Assembly: GCA_934086315.1 (NCBI GenBank)
Contig: CAKOHZ010000001.1
Span: 124,001-188,000, forward strand
DNA length: 64,000 nucleotides
Direction of reading: 5' to 3'
From: an uncultured Bacilli bacterium
Lineage (GTDB): Bacteria; Bacillota_I; Bacilli_A; RF39; UBA660
The notes beneath the pieces are model-generated. The model was given only the letters and a program-made list of their open reading frames with translations. It was not told the DNA's origin and made no database searches. Made by a program: the position numbers and the translations under genes. Position 1 is the stretch's first letter; every line of letters starts with the position of its first letter. Shown piece by piece: positions 42,485 to 49,949 of the stretch.

Positions 42485-43303
42485 ATGAAAATACAAGTAA
42501 AAAATTTTGATTTAAAAAATACATTATTAAGTGGAGCATGCTTTAGAGTTATAGAAGAAGATAATGGAAGCTTTAATAATATATTAAAAGATAGAGTTAT
42601 AAATATTAAACAAGTTACTAACACTTTAATAGTTGAATCAAACAATACTAACAACTTAAAAGAAGTAATAACAGAATACTTTGACTTAGATAGAGATTAT
42701 AACAAAATAAATGAACAACTTATCAACAATGACATCAAAATGAAAGAAGTAATTAACAAATGTAAAGGTTATAAAATACTTAATCAAGACTCATTTGAAA
42801 TGTGCATAAGTTACATAATAAGTCAAAATAATAATGTTAAAAGAATAACTAATAGTATAAACTCTTTATCACAAAAATATGGTAAGAAAGTAGTATTTAA
42901 TAAAAAAGAATATTACTTATTCCCAACATATGAAGAATTAAAAGATTTAACAATTGAAGACTTTAGAGAACTAGGAGTAGGTTTTAGAGATAAGTATTTA
43001 ATAGATTTCTTAACAAAATATAAGTCATTAAAAGATATAAACAAATTATCAACAGAAGATGCTACTAAAGAACTAATGACAGTTAAAGGAATAGGATTAA
43101 AAGTAGCTTCTTGTATTCTATTATTCGGTTATAAAAGATTAGATACATTCCCAATAGATACATGGGTAAAACAAAATATAAAAGAACTTTATGGAATAAA
43201 AGATGATCAAAAGACAATAGAAAAATTCACACGTGAAAAATATAAGGAATATTCAGGTCTTGCTATACAATATTTATTTCATAGTAAAAGAAATATCAAG
43301 TAA
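42485..43303 (+). CDS. 8-oxoguanine DNA glycosylase, OGG1 type
   Basis: Bifunctional HhH-GPD base-excision repair enzyme of 272 residues. The helix-hairpin-helix VKGIGLKVASCILLFG carries the catalytic Lys, and the Asp is in FPIDTWVKQ, matching K249 and D268 of human OGG1. The N-terminal beta domain (FDLKNTLLSGACFR) and GFRDKYL are also typical. OGG1-type enzymes are known in clostridia, where they stand beside or in place of MutM. The ATG follows the preceding stop by 1 bp. Confidence 0.9.
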   Translation: MKIQVKNFDLKNTLLSGACFRVIEEDNGSFNNILKDRVINIKQVTNTLIVESNNTNNLKEVITEYFDLDRDYNKINEQLINNDIKMKEVINKCKGYKILNQDSFEMCISYIISQNNNVKRITNSINSLSQKYGKKVVFNKKEYYLFPTYEELKDLTIEDFRELGVGFRDKYLIDFLTKYKSLKDINKLSTEDATKELMTVKGIGLKVASCILLFGYKRLDTFPIDTWVKQNIKELYGIKDDQKTIEKFTREKYKEYSGLAIQYLFHSKRNIK

Positions 43304-43323
43304 CATAAATTGTTACTTTTTTT
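43298..43323 (+). terminator. Terminator after the OGG1-type gene
   Basis: AAGTAACA/TGTTACTT stem over the stop codon, loop TAAAT, T run. Confidence 0.85.
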
Positions 43324-43364
43324 ATGGAAAAATATGATATCATATACTTATAATATAGGTGAGT

Positions 43365-44300
43365 ATGAAAAATAACTTAATTAAAATTTTGCTAACTATG
43401 AGTTTCTTATTACTGACAATAACTGCATCTGTTATTGGTTATTTTGAACGCAATAAAATAGATGCATTAGAAAGTAACTTTTATCTAAATGGTGAAAGTA
43501 ATATGACTCTAGAATATGGTGACAAATATAATGAACCAGGTTATACCATAAAAATGGATGGAAAAGACTATAAAAATGAAGTAAAAGTTATAAGTAATAT
43601 TGATGAATCAAAAACAGGAGAATATGAAATTAAATATACTTTAAAATATAAAAATTACAATAAAACGCTTATAAGAAAAATTAAAATAATAGATACTAAA
43701 GCTCCAGAGTTAACACTAGATGATAAAGAAATATATTGTACAGTAAATGATAAATGTGATGAAATAACATACAAAGCCATAGATAATTATGATGGAGATA
43801 TTACATCAAAAGTAACTAAAACATCAAATGTAGATATCACTAAAAAAGGAACTTACAATATAATTTATAACGTAGAAGATTCAACTGGTAATAAAGCAGA
43901 ACAAACATTAAAAGTAAATGTTACTGATAAATTTGAACATACATACGTAGAAGTTAAAATATCTACTCAAAAGTTAGTATACTATGTTAAGAAAAAACCA
44001 GTACTTACAACTGATGTAGTAACTGGTCAAAATGGAGCAACTAAAACAGGAAATTTTAAAATACTTAGAAAAACAAAAGATCAATGGTTAGTAACCAAAA
44101 CATATAGATCAAAAGTGAAATTTTGGATGGCATATGATGGCATTTCTTATGGATTACATGACGCTGGATGGAGAAAAAAATTTGGTGGAGAAATATATAA
44201 GACAAATGGAAGCCATGGATGCGTTAATCTTCCAACACCAGCTGCTGAAAAACTATTCTCAATGATTGAAGTAGGGACACCTGTTTATATAAAGAGATAA
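43365..44300 (+). CDS. L,D-transpeptidase with immunoglobulin-like domains
   Basis: Membrane-anchored (about residues 7-26) cell-wall enzyme. Two DUF5011/Big-type immunoglobulin-like domains follow (YGDKYNEPGYT..., LDDKEIYCTVNDKC...), then a C-terminal YkuD L,D-transpeptidase domain with KLVYYVKKKPVL, YGLHDAGW and the catalytic signature NGSHGCVNLP. It would form 3-3 cross-links or attach proteins to peptidoglycan. The ATG at 43365 is chosen although AGGTGA ends only 2 bases before it; the GTG at 43359 is inside that site. A TATAAT at 43349-43354 lies very close to the start. Confidence 0.9.
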   Translation: MKNNLIKILLTMSFLLLTITASVIGYFERNKIDALESNFYLNGESNMTLEYGDKYNEPGYTIKMDGKDYKNEVKVISNIDESKTGEYEIKYTLKYKNYNKTLIRKIKIIDTKAPELTLDDKEIYCTVNDKCDEITYKAIDNYDGDITSKVTKTSNVDITKKGTYNIIYNVEDSTGNKAEQTLKVNVTDKFEHTYVEVKISTQKLVYYVKKKPVLTTDVVTGQNGATKTGNFKILRKTKDQWLVTKTYRSKVKFWMAYDGISYGLHDAGWRKKFGGEIYKTNGSHGCVNLPTPAAEKLFSMIEVGTPVYIKR

Positions 44301-44312
44301 AATCTCTTTTTT
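44291..44312 (+). terminator. Terminator after the L,D-transpeptidase gene
   Basis: AAAGAGAT/ATCTCTTT stem, AAA loop, T run. Confidence 0.8.
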
Positions 44313-44313
44313 A

Positions 44314-44342
44314 TTGCTTTTTTTACCAAAATAAGATATAAT
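44314..44342 (+). promoter_or_regulatory. Sigma-A promoter
   Basis: TTGCTT (44314-44319), 17 bp, TATAAT (44337-44342). Confidence 0.65.
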
Positions 44343-44378
44343 ATACACTCAGCAAAGAGGGGAAAAGGAGTGATAAAT

Positions 44379-44948
44379 ATGAAGATAATAAAAAAGACTA
44401 ATATTTGTTCCTTTAGAGCAAATGATAAATCATTAAGTGATAAAAACATAAATGGTCTACATTTTATAACTAAAAGTGGATTTACATTTGATAAAGAGAG
44501 CGTAGACAAACATGTACATACTATAAAACCAGTTATATATGAAACAACTAATGATATAACTGCATCTTATGATTATACTATTTATAATCTAATGAACTTT
44601 TTAAAAAAATTTCCAAATATGATAGTTTCTCTATCTGATTATGACATGGCACTTAATATAAGAGAAATGCTTAGACTTGAGGGAATAAATTTAAAGGTTT
44701 CAACTCCTGTATCTTTATCAACTGATGGAGATTACATAGAATATAGTAATTCATCAATAATAGAAGAAGATAGAACTAATACTTCTAAAATGTTAGAATT
44801 ATTACGAGAAAAGAAAAAAATAATATTAGATTATGAAACTTATAAGGACGCAGTGGGATTAGAAGTATTAGATGAAATAGAGAGAAAATCAAAAGATACA
44901 AATAATATTCTAATAAGTACATGGACTCCAAAAAGAATATTAAAATAA
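44379..44948 (+). CDS. Cytoplasmic protein of unknown function
   Basis: A 189-residue soluble protein with no membrane segment and no motif I recognise; it alternates strands and helices (for example FLKKFPNMIVSLSDYDMALNIREML) and ends STWTPKRILK. AAAAGGAG is 8 bases before the ATG at 44379; the GTG at 44370 lies inside that site. It has its own promoter and no terminator of its own before the uracil operon promoter. Function unknown. Confidence 0.75.
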   Translation: MKIIKKTNICSFRANDKSLSDKNINGLHFITKSGFTFDKESVDKHVHTIKPVIYETTNDITASYDYTIYNLMNFLKKFPNMIVSLSDYDMALNIREMLRLEGINLKVSTPVSLSTDGDYIEYSNSSIIEEDRTNTSKMLELLREKKKIILDYETYKDAVGLEVLDEIERKSKDTNNILISTWTPKRILK

Positions 44949-44958
44949 TAAAAAGTAG

Positions 44959-44987
44959 TTGCATTAATAAAATATATATGTTAATAT
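44959..44987 (+). promoter_or_regulatory. Sigma-A promoter of the uracil uptake/salvage operon
   Basis: TTGCAT (44959-44964), 17 bp, TAATAT (44982-44987) with extended TGT. The predicted start (about 44994) places the leader ORF ribosome binding site at the very 5' end. Confidence 0.6.
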
Positions 44988-45007
44988 TTTAACGAGGTAA
45001 AAAATAT

Positions 45008-45088
45008 ATGATGAAATTAAAGTCAAAACATCCTAACTATGTATATAAAAAGTGTTTACTTGGCACTATTGATTTTAATTTCTTTTAA
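45008..45088 (+). CDS. Candidate 26-residue leader peptide of the uraA-upp operon
   Basis: GAGGT (44994-44998) precedes ATG ATG AAA at 45008. The frame stays open for 26 codons and stops at 45086-45088, three bases before the attenuator hairpin. The last codons (ATT GAT TTT AAT TTC TTT) make a U-rich transcript just before the hairpin. This is the layout of the E. coli pyrBI leader, where UTP shortage slows polymerase in the U tract and the trailing ribosome blocks terminator formation. Confidence 0.6.
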   Translation: MMKLKSKHPNYVYKKCLLGTIDFNFF

Positions 45089-45091
45089 ATT

Positions 45092-45120
45092 TCTCATCAT
45101 TTATTGATGAGATTTTTTTT
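45092..45120 (+). terminator. Attenuator terminator in the uraA-upp leader
   Basis: TCTCATCA/TGATGAGA stem (45092-45099, 45105-45112), loop TTTAT, eight T. It sits between the leader ORF and uraA, so read-through must be regulated. I see no obvious PyrR-binding loop in the leader. Confidence 0.85.
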
Positions 45121-45151
45121 GCCATAATTTATTGTTTAAGGAGGAGGATTT

Positions 45152-46432
45152 ATGAAAAAGAACAATAAAATGTTACTCGATGTTAATGAGAAACCACCGG
45201 TACTAAAGTGGATATTATTATCTTTACAACATGTATTTGCAATGTTTGGAGCGACAATATTAGTACCAATATTAGTTAATACTGCTTCAGGAACAGAGGT
45301 ATTATCTATACCAGTAGCACTTATATCTTCAGGCATAGGAACACTTATCTATATTATTTGTACAAGAGGGAAAAGCCCAGTATATTTAGGAAGCTCATTT
45401 GCATTTATTACACCAATGATAGTAGGATTTGCTAAAAGTGGAAAATTAAGTGTATTTACAGCAATAATGGCAGTAGGACTAGTATATGTACTAGTAGCAT
45501 TAATAATTAAACTAGTAGGTAAAAAATGGATTAATAAGTTATTACCACCAATAGTAGTAGGACCTATGATAATGATTATAGGTTTATCACTAGCACCAAC
45601 AGCAGTAGAAGAAATAGGACTTAATATGGAAACAGTCCCATGGAAAAATATAGTAGTAGCACTAGTTGCATTCTTAACAACAGGAATACTTGCAGTAAGA
45701 GGAAAAGGATTTTTAAAAGTAATACCATTCTTAATGGGCATGGTAGCAGGTTACATAGCATCAATGATATTAGGCATGGTAGACTATTCAGGAATCGTAA
45801 GTGCTAAAATAATATCAAAACCAGACTTTTATTTACCATTTGTACACTATAAATTAAACTTCGGAGCATTACTTACAATAGTACCAATCGCACTAGTAAC
45901 TATATCAGAACATATAGGAGATCACAAAGTACTAAGTGAAATAATAGATAAAGATTTAATAGAAGATCCAGGACTAGATAACACACTTATGGGAGATGGA
46001 ATCGCAACATTCGCAGCAGGACTTATCGGTGGTCCAGCAAACACAACATATGGAGAAAACACTTCAGTAGTAGGTATGACTAAAGTAGCTTCAGTTTGGG
46101 TAATAGGTTTGGCAGCAATAATAGCAATAATATTTGGATTCTTAGGACAACTAACAGCAATCATTTCTTCAATACCTACACCAGTACTAGGTGGAGTATC
46201 AATATTACTTTATGGATTTATATCAGTAAACGGGTTAAAAATATTAATTCAAAATAACGTTGATTTTGGAAATACAAAAAATGTAATCGTAGCTTCTTCA
46301 ATGTTAGTTTTAGGATTAGGTGGAGCAGCTATATCAGTAGTAACTAAAAATATAAATCTTTCAATATCCGGAATGAGTTTAGCAGCAATCGTAGGTATAC
46401 TTCTAAACTTATTAATTAAGGAGGAAAAATAA
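45152..46432 (+). CDS. uraA: Uracil permease (NCS2 family)
   Basis: Nucleobase:cation symporter-2 protein with about 14 membrane segments, 426 residues. Family markers are LQHVFAMFGATILVP at the first helix, YLGSSFAFI, the substrate-site TISEHIGDH, and GGPANTTYGENTSVVGMTKVAS. The permease imports uracil; the next gene, upp, turns it into UMP, so the two form a salvage operon. AAGGAGGAGG is a strong ribosome binding site. Expression is probably controlled by the leader attenuator just upstream. Confidence 0.93.
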   Translation: MKKNNKMLLDVNEKPPVLKWILLSLQHVFAMFGATILVPILVNTASGTEVLSIPVALISSGIGTLIYIICTRGKSPVYLGSSFAFITPMIVGFAKSGKLSVFTAIMAVGLVYVLVALIIKLVGKKWINKLLPPIVVGPMIMIIGLSLAPTAVEEIGLNMETVPWKNIVVALVAFLTTGILAVRGKGFLKVIPFLMGMVAGYIASMILGMVDYSGIVSAKIISKPDFYLPFVHYKLNFGALLTIVPIALVTISEHIGDHKVLSEIIDKDLIEDPGLDNTLMGDGIATFAAGLIGGPANTTYGENTSVVGMTKVASVWVIGLAAIIAIIFGFLGQLTAIISSIPTPVLGGVSILLYGFISVNGLKILIQNNVDFGNTKNVIVASSMLVLGLGGAAISVVTKNINLSISGMSLAAIVGILLNLLIKEEK

Positions 46433-47058
46433 TGAAGGAAATAGTATTAAATCATCCACTAGTTACTCACAAATTATCCATACTTAGAAATGAAAAAACT
46501 GGTACTAAAGAATTTAGAGAAATAATAAGTGAAATATCAGTATTACTTTGTTATGAGGCGACAAAAGATGCAAAACTTGAAGAATGTGAAATAAAAACTC
46601 CTCTTGAAAAATATAAAACTTATAAATTAAATGAAGACAATTATGCATTTGTACCAATCCTTAGAGCTGGAATGAGTATGGTAGATGGTATATTAACAGT
46701 AATACCAAATGCTAAAATAGGTCATATTGGACTTTATAGAAATGAAAAAACTTTTGAACCAGTAGAATACTATTATAAAATGCCAAAAGGTATAGAAAAT
46801 AGAGAAGTATTCGTCCTAGATCCAATGCTAGCAACCGGAGGAAGTGCTATTGCAACAATAGATAGACTTAAAAAAGATGGCGTTAAAAAGATTAAATTCT
46901 TATGTATTATCTCATCACCAGAAGGAATTAAAGCATTAAAAAAAGCACACAAAGATGTCCAAATATATACTTCTTGTGTAGATAGATGTCTAAATAAAAA
47001 TAAATATATTTTACCAGGACTTGGAGATGCGGGAGACAGAGTTTACGGTACAAAATAA
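46432..47058 (+). CDS. upp: Uracil phosphoribosyltransferase
   Basis: Upp converts uracil and PRPP to UMP. The PRPP-binding motif LDPMLATGGSAIATI, PILRAGMSMVDG, and the C-terminal uracil-binding segment with GLGDAGDRVYGT are diagnostic; 208 residues is normal. Its ATG overlaps the uraA stop by 1 bp. No terminator is visible between upp and the PAP2 gene 41 bp later. Confidence 0.97.
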   Translation: MKEIVLNHPLVTHKLSILRNEKTGTKEFREIISEISVLLCYEATKDAKLEECEIKTPLEKYKTYKLNEDNYAFVPILRAGMSMVDGILTVIPNAKIGHIGLYRNEKTFEPVEYYYKMPKGIENREVFVLDPMLATGGSAIATIDRLKKDGVKKIKFLCIISSPEGIKALKKAHKDVQIYTSCVDRCLNKNKYILPGLGDAGDRVYGTK

Positions 47059-47084
47059 ACTAATGATTAAATAATTAAAAACTA

Positions 47085-47093
47085 TGTTATAAT
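47085..47093 (+). promoter_or_regulatory. Extended -10 promoter that would give a leaderless PAP2 mRNA
   Basis: TGTTATAAT at 47085-47093, so a start about 7 bp downstream falls on the A of the ATG at 47100. Confidence 0.5.
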
Positions 47094-47099
47094 AATATT

Positions 47100-47732
47100 A
47101 TGATAAAAAAGATACTAAAAGAAAATTGGATATATATGTTAATTATTATCTTATTGATAGTATCTTTTATTGTGATTAAAAATAGTAATGTTTACAAAAA
47201 TATTGTAAATTTTGACTATCAAGTAATTGAATTTTTTGGTAATATAAATGACAAGAGATTAACAGCAGCAATGAGTTTTATTACAAATTTTGGTGATTGG
47301 TACATACCAATTATAATAATCGTGTGTATATTTCTATTTATAAAGAATAAATGGTACTTTTATTTAATATCAGGAAGCTATTTATTTTCTGGCATAGTAG
47401 TATTCATTACAAAGAATTTAGTCCAAAGACCAAGACCACTAGAAGCACTAATAGAAATACCTATTAGTTTCAGTTTTCCAAGCGGACATACTTTAACATC
47501 ATTAGTATTCTATATGACATTATTTTATTTAATGACTGAAAAATCAAATATAGTAGTAAGATTAACATTTGGACTATTATTTTGTTTGTTAATTTGTATA
47601 GTAGCATTTTCAAGAGTTTGCCTAGGGGTCCATTTCTTCTCAGATGTAATGGGCGGATTTATACTAGGCATTCCATGTTTATTATGTAGTATAAATATAA
47701 TAGAAAAGAATTTTAAGGAGAAGTTAGTATGA
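47100..47732 (+). CDS. PAP2 family lipid phosphatase, possibly leaderless
   Basis: Six-segment membrane phosphatase (210 residues) of the PAP2/PgpB/undecaprenyl-diphosphatase type. The three catalytic motifs are present: KNLVQRPRP, FPSGH, and SRVCLGVHFFSDVMGG. It may act on phosphatidylglycerol phosphate, phosphatidate or undecaprenyl diphosphate. There is no ribosome binding site before the ATG, and an extended -10 ends 6 bases upstream, so translation may start at the 5' end of a leaderless mRNA. Its stop overlaps the patatin gene by 4 bp (ATGA). Confidence 0.9.
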   Translation: MIKKILKENWIYMLIIILLIVSFIVIKNSNVYKNIVNFDYQVIEFFGNINDKRLTAAMSFITNFGDWYIPIIIIVCIFLFIKNKWYFYLISGSYLFSGIVVFITKNLVQRPRPLEALIEIPISFSFPSGHTLTSLVFYMTLFYLMTEKSNIVVRLTFGLLFCLLICIVAFSRVCLGVHFFSDVMGGFILGIPCLLCSINIIEKNFKEKLV

Positions 47733-48796
47733 AAGCATTAGCTTTAGAAGGCGGGGGAGCAAGAGGCGCATATGAAGCCGGAGCTATAAAAGCACTATCT
47801 AAAAAGAAAATATTTTTTGATGCAGTTGCAGGTACCTCAATAGGGGCAATAAACGCAGCATTCTATGCATGCGATAATGTAGATGGAATGTATAAATTAT
47901 GGGAAACAACTGATAGTAAAGAACTATTCGGACTAGATGGAAAATTCTTAAATGACATTTCAAATCATAAATTTGATTTAAAAGAAATAAAAGATAACAA
48001 AGAAGATATAGAAAAAATAATAAAGAATATTGGTGTAGATACAACTAATATAAGAAAACTTCTTTCAAAAAACCTAAAAGAAGATAAATTTTATAAAAGT
48101 AAGATAAACTTTGGACTCGTTACATTTAGTATAAGTGATTTAAAACCAATAGAAATATTCAAAAAAGATATACCGAAAGGAAAATTTGTGGATTATGTTT
48201 TAGCTAGTGCATATTTGCCGGGTTTTAAACTAGAAAGAATTATTGATGATAAGTACTATCTTGATGGCGGAGTACACATGAATTGTCCAATAGATATGCT
48301 TTTAGATGAAGGGTATGAAGAAGTCTATGCAGTAAGAGCATGGGATAATAGAAAACTTAAATATAAACCAAGAAAGAATGCAAAAGTACATATTATTAAG
48401 CCAGGAGAAGACTTAGGATCAATATTAGTATTTACTCCTGAAGTATCACTCTATAGAATGAATCTAGGTTACTTTGATACTCTAAAATACCTAGATAACT
48501 TAGATGGAAATAAATATTATTTTAAATATAAAGACGAAACTTACTACGATAGACTATTTGATAAAGTAACACTAAAAAGAATGATAAAAAAATATAATAA
48601 AGGTTTACCACCTAAGTCAAATAAAGAATTCATTATAAAAGTAATAGAGAAGGTATGTAAACAAAAAAATATAGAAAGATTTAAGATTTATAATATTCCA
48701 TATCTTATCACTAAACTAAAATATCAATTTGCTGGCGATAAAAATAATCTATATTATGATTTTATAAAGAATATAAAAGTGGATTTTGAAGATTAA
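47729..48796 (+). CDS. Patatin-like phospholipase
   Basis: A 355-residue serine lipase of the patatin/RssA type. The oxyanion loop EGGGARGAYEAG, nucleophile motif AGTSIGAINA and catalytic Asp in YLDGGVHMNCP form the Ser-Asp dyad. The C-terminal 130 residues are basic and may bind membranes. AAGGAG lies before the ATG in the end of the PAP2 gene, and the overlap suggests both lipid enzymes are made together. Confidence 0.92.
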   Translation: MKALALEGGGARGAYEAGAIKALSKKKIFFDAVAGTSIGAINAAFYACDNVDGMYKLWETTDSKELFGLDGKFLNDISNHKFDLKEIKDNKEDIEKIIKNIGVDTTNIRKLLSKNLKEDKFYKSKINFGLVTFSISDLKPIEIFKKDIPKGKFVDYVLASAYLPGFKLERIIDDKYYLDGGVHMNCPIDMLLDEGYEEVYAVRAWDNRKLKYKPRKNAKVHIIKPGEDLGSILVFTPEVSLYRMNLGYFDTLKYLDNLDGNKYYFKYKDETYYDRLFDKVTLKRMIKKYNKGLPPKSNKEFIIKVIEKVCKQKNIERFKIYNIPYLITKLKYQFAGDKNNLYYDFIKNIKVDFED

Positions 48797-48807
48797 TCCA
48801 CTTTTTT
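48775..48807 (+). terminator. Terminator after the patatin gene
   Basis: Perfect 11-bp stem AAAAGTGGATT/AATCCACTTTT containing the stop codon, 9-nt loop, T run. Confidence 0.85.
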
Positions 48808-48818
48808 TAATAAAGGAC

Positions 48819-48847
48819 TTGCAAAATATACATTTTATTGCTAAAAT
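48819..48847 (+). promoter_or_regulatory. Sigma-A promoter of tRNA-Gly
   Basis: TTGCAA (48819-48824), 17 bp, TAAAAT (48842-48847) with extended TGC. Confidence 0.75.
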
Positions 48848-48860
48848 ATTATTTGCAAAT

Positions 48861-48935
48861 GCAGGTATAGTTCAACGGTTAGAATGTGGCCTTGCCAAGG
48901 CTAAGATGCCGGTTCGATTCCGGTTACTTGCTCCA
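48861..48935 (+). tRNA. tRNA-Gly (anticodon GCC)
   Basis: Complete 75-nt cloverleaf with encoded CCA: acceptor GCAGGTA/TACTTGC (one G-U), anticodon loop TTGCCAA, T-arm CCGGTTCGATTCCGG. Confidence 0.97.
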
Positions 48936-48948
48936 ATATGTTATTTAG

Positions 48949-48974
48949 TCATTCGAAAGAATGATTTTTTTTTT
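48949..48974 (+). terminator. Terminator of tRNA-Gly
   Basis: TCATTC/GAATGA stem, GAAA loop, ten T. Confidence 0.85.
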
Positions 48975-48978
48975 ATAC

Positions 48979-49012
48979 AAAAAAACACCAATTCTTTTAT
49001 AATGATGTTTTT
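48979..49012 (-). terminator. Minus-strand terminator after the 71-residue membrane protein gene
   Basis: Minus-strand stem AAAACATCA/TGGTGTTTT (one wobble pair) followed by a T run. Confidence 0.65.
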
Positions 49013-49014
49013 AA

Positions 49015-49230
49015 TTATCGTTTATTTCTAATTTTAATTACTAACAAAATTACACAAGTTATCAGCATACTTAAAATCGTAGGAATATTACTAACAGACA
49101 TTCCACCACCGCCTGTTGGATCATTCACAACAGTAATAAGTTCTGTAATATTAAATAAATAACCAATACCATTAATTATCAAGAAAGAAACAGCAAATAT
49201 TAAGATTGATTTTGCAACTTTTTCATTCAT
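49015..49230 (-). CDS. Small two-segment membrane protein
   Basis: A 71-residue protein of unknown function with two hydrophobic segments (about residues 8-27 and 48-66) separated by a short external loop containing PTGGGG. The end KIRNKR is basic. GGTGGTGA lies before the ATG at a proper distance and a terminator follows, so it is probably real. Confidence 0.7.
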   Translation of the reverse strand: MNEKVAKSILIFAVSFLIINGIGYLFNITELITVVNDPTGGGGMSVSNIPTILSMLITCVILLVIKIRNKR

Positions 49231-49290
49231 TCTTTCACCACCATATTTATTAGTAAAATAAAAGTTTTTTAAATATTTAAAATAATAGTT

Positions 49291-49566
49291 TTATATATAA
49301 TCAATTACTACGTTATATACTATAGGTATAAAATTAATAATTAGTAGTACTACAATATAAAATGATAATACAATAGGTAAACTATATTTATAATCTCTAA
49401 ATGTTTTACATGAAAAATAGAATAATGAAATGAGAATTCCAATTACTAAAATTGCAATTGCTATATACGTAAGAGTTATAGGAAAAGTATCATCAGTAAA
49501 TAATGGTGTTCTAAAAATGACAGTTAAAATAGGCATAACCATTGCATAAAGTGTTACAGCAGTCAT
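49291..49566 (-). CDS. Three-segment small membrane protein (second half of a possible split gene)
   Basis: A 91-residue protein with three hydrophobic segments (about 3-20, 28-50, 62-82). Its ATG overlaps the stop of the upstream gene (ATGA), and no ribosome binding site is seen. Either it is translated by coupling, or the two frames are one five-segment protein separated by a frameshift. Function unknown. Confidence 0.6.
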   Translation of the reverse strand: MTAVTLYAMVMPILTVIFRTPLFTDDTFPITLTYIAIAILVIGILISLFYFSCKTFRDYKYSLPIVLSFYIVVLLIINFIPIVYNVVIDYI

Positions 49567-49766
49567 AATAGTATAACATATTTACTTGCTAATGAATTTG
49601 CATCAGTAAACAAAGTCATATAAAATGTAAAAGCACAACTATAATAAAGTAAAATATTCCAAATTAAAGTTTCATAGCATCCATTTATAAATCCAAATAA
49701 TCCTATTAAAGTAAGTGATATTGCAAAAATCTTTTTACATTTTAAGTTTAATGAATTAATATCCAT
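49563..49766 (-). CDS. Two-segment small membrane protein (first half of a possible split gene)
   Basis: A 67-residue protein with hydrophobic segments at about 14-30 and 35-52, ending SLASKYVILL. GAGG precedes the ATG. The 4-bp overlap with the next hydrophobic ORF and that ORF's lack of a ribosome binding site fit either coupling or a frameshifted single gene. Function unknown. Confidence 0.6.
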   Translation of the reverse strand: MDINSLNLKCKKIFAISLTLIGLFGFINGCYETLIWNILLYYSCAFTFYMTLFTDANSLASKYVILL

Positions 49767-49902
49767 GAATACGCCTCTATCATAATTAAATTATAATATG
49801 AAATTATTCAAAAATAAATAAAATTCAATATATGTTATTACACATATTTCTAATAATTTCGAACAAATTATTAGTATTTAGCTCTAAGTAATTTCAATAT
49901 AA

Positions 49903-49934
49903 AAAACTTACTAATTTAATTGTTAGTAAGTTTT
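49903..49934. terminator. Terminator downstream of the transglutaminase-like gene
   Basis: Perfect 12-bp stem AAAACTTACTAA/TTAGTAAGTTTT, 8-nt loop, T-rich on both strands. Confidence 0.85.
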
Positions 49935-49949
49935 AATTTTTATCACATA

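Noticed and set aside
45008..45120. PyrR-dependent attenuator or a riboswitch
   Set aside because: I find no PyrR-binding loop consensus and no known riboswitch core in this short leader; the leader-peptide model fits better, though an alternative pairing of GAAATT with AATTTC is possible.
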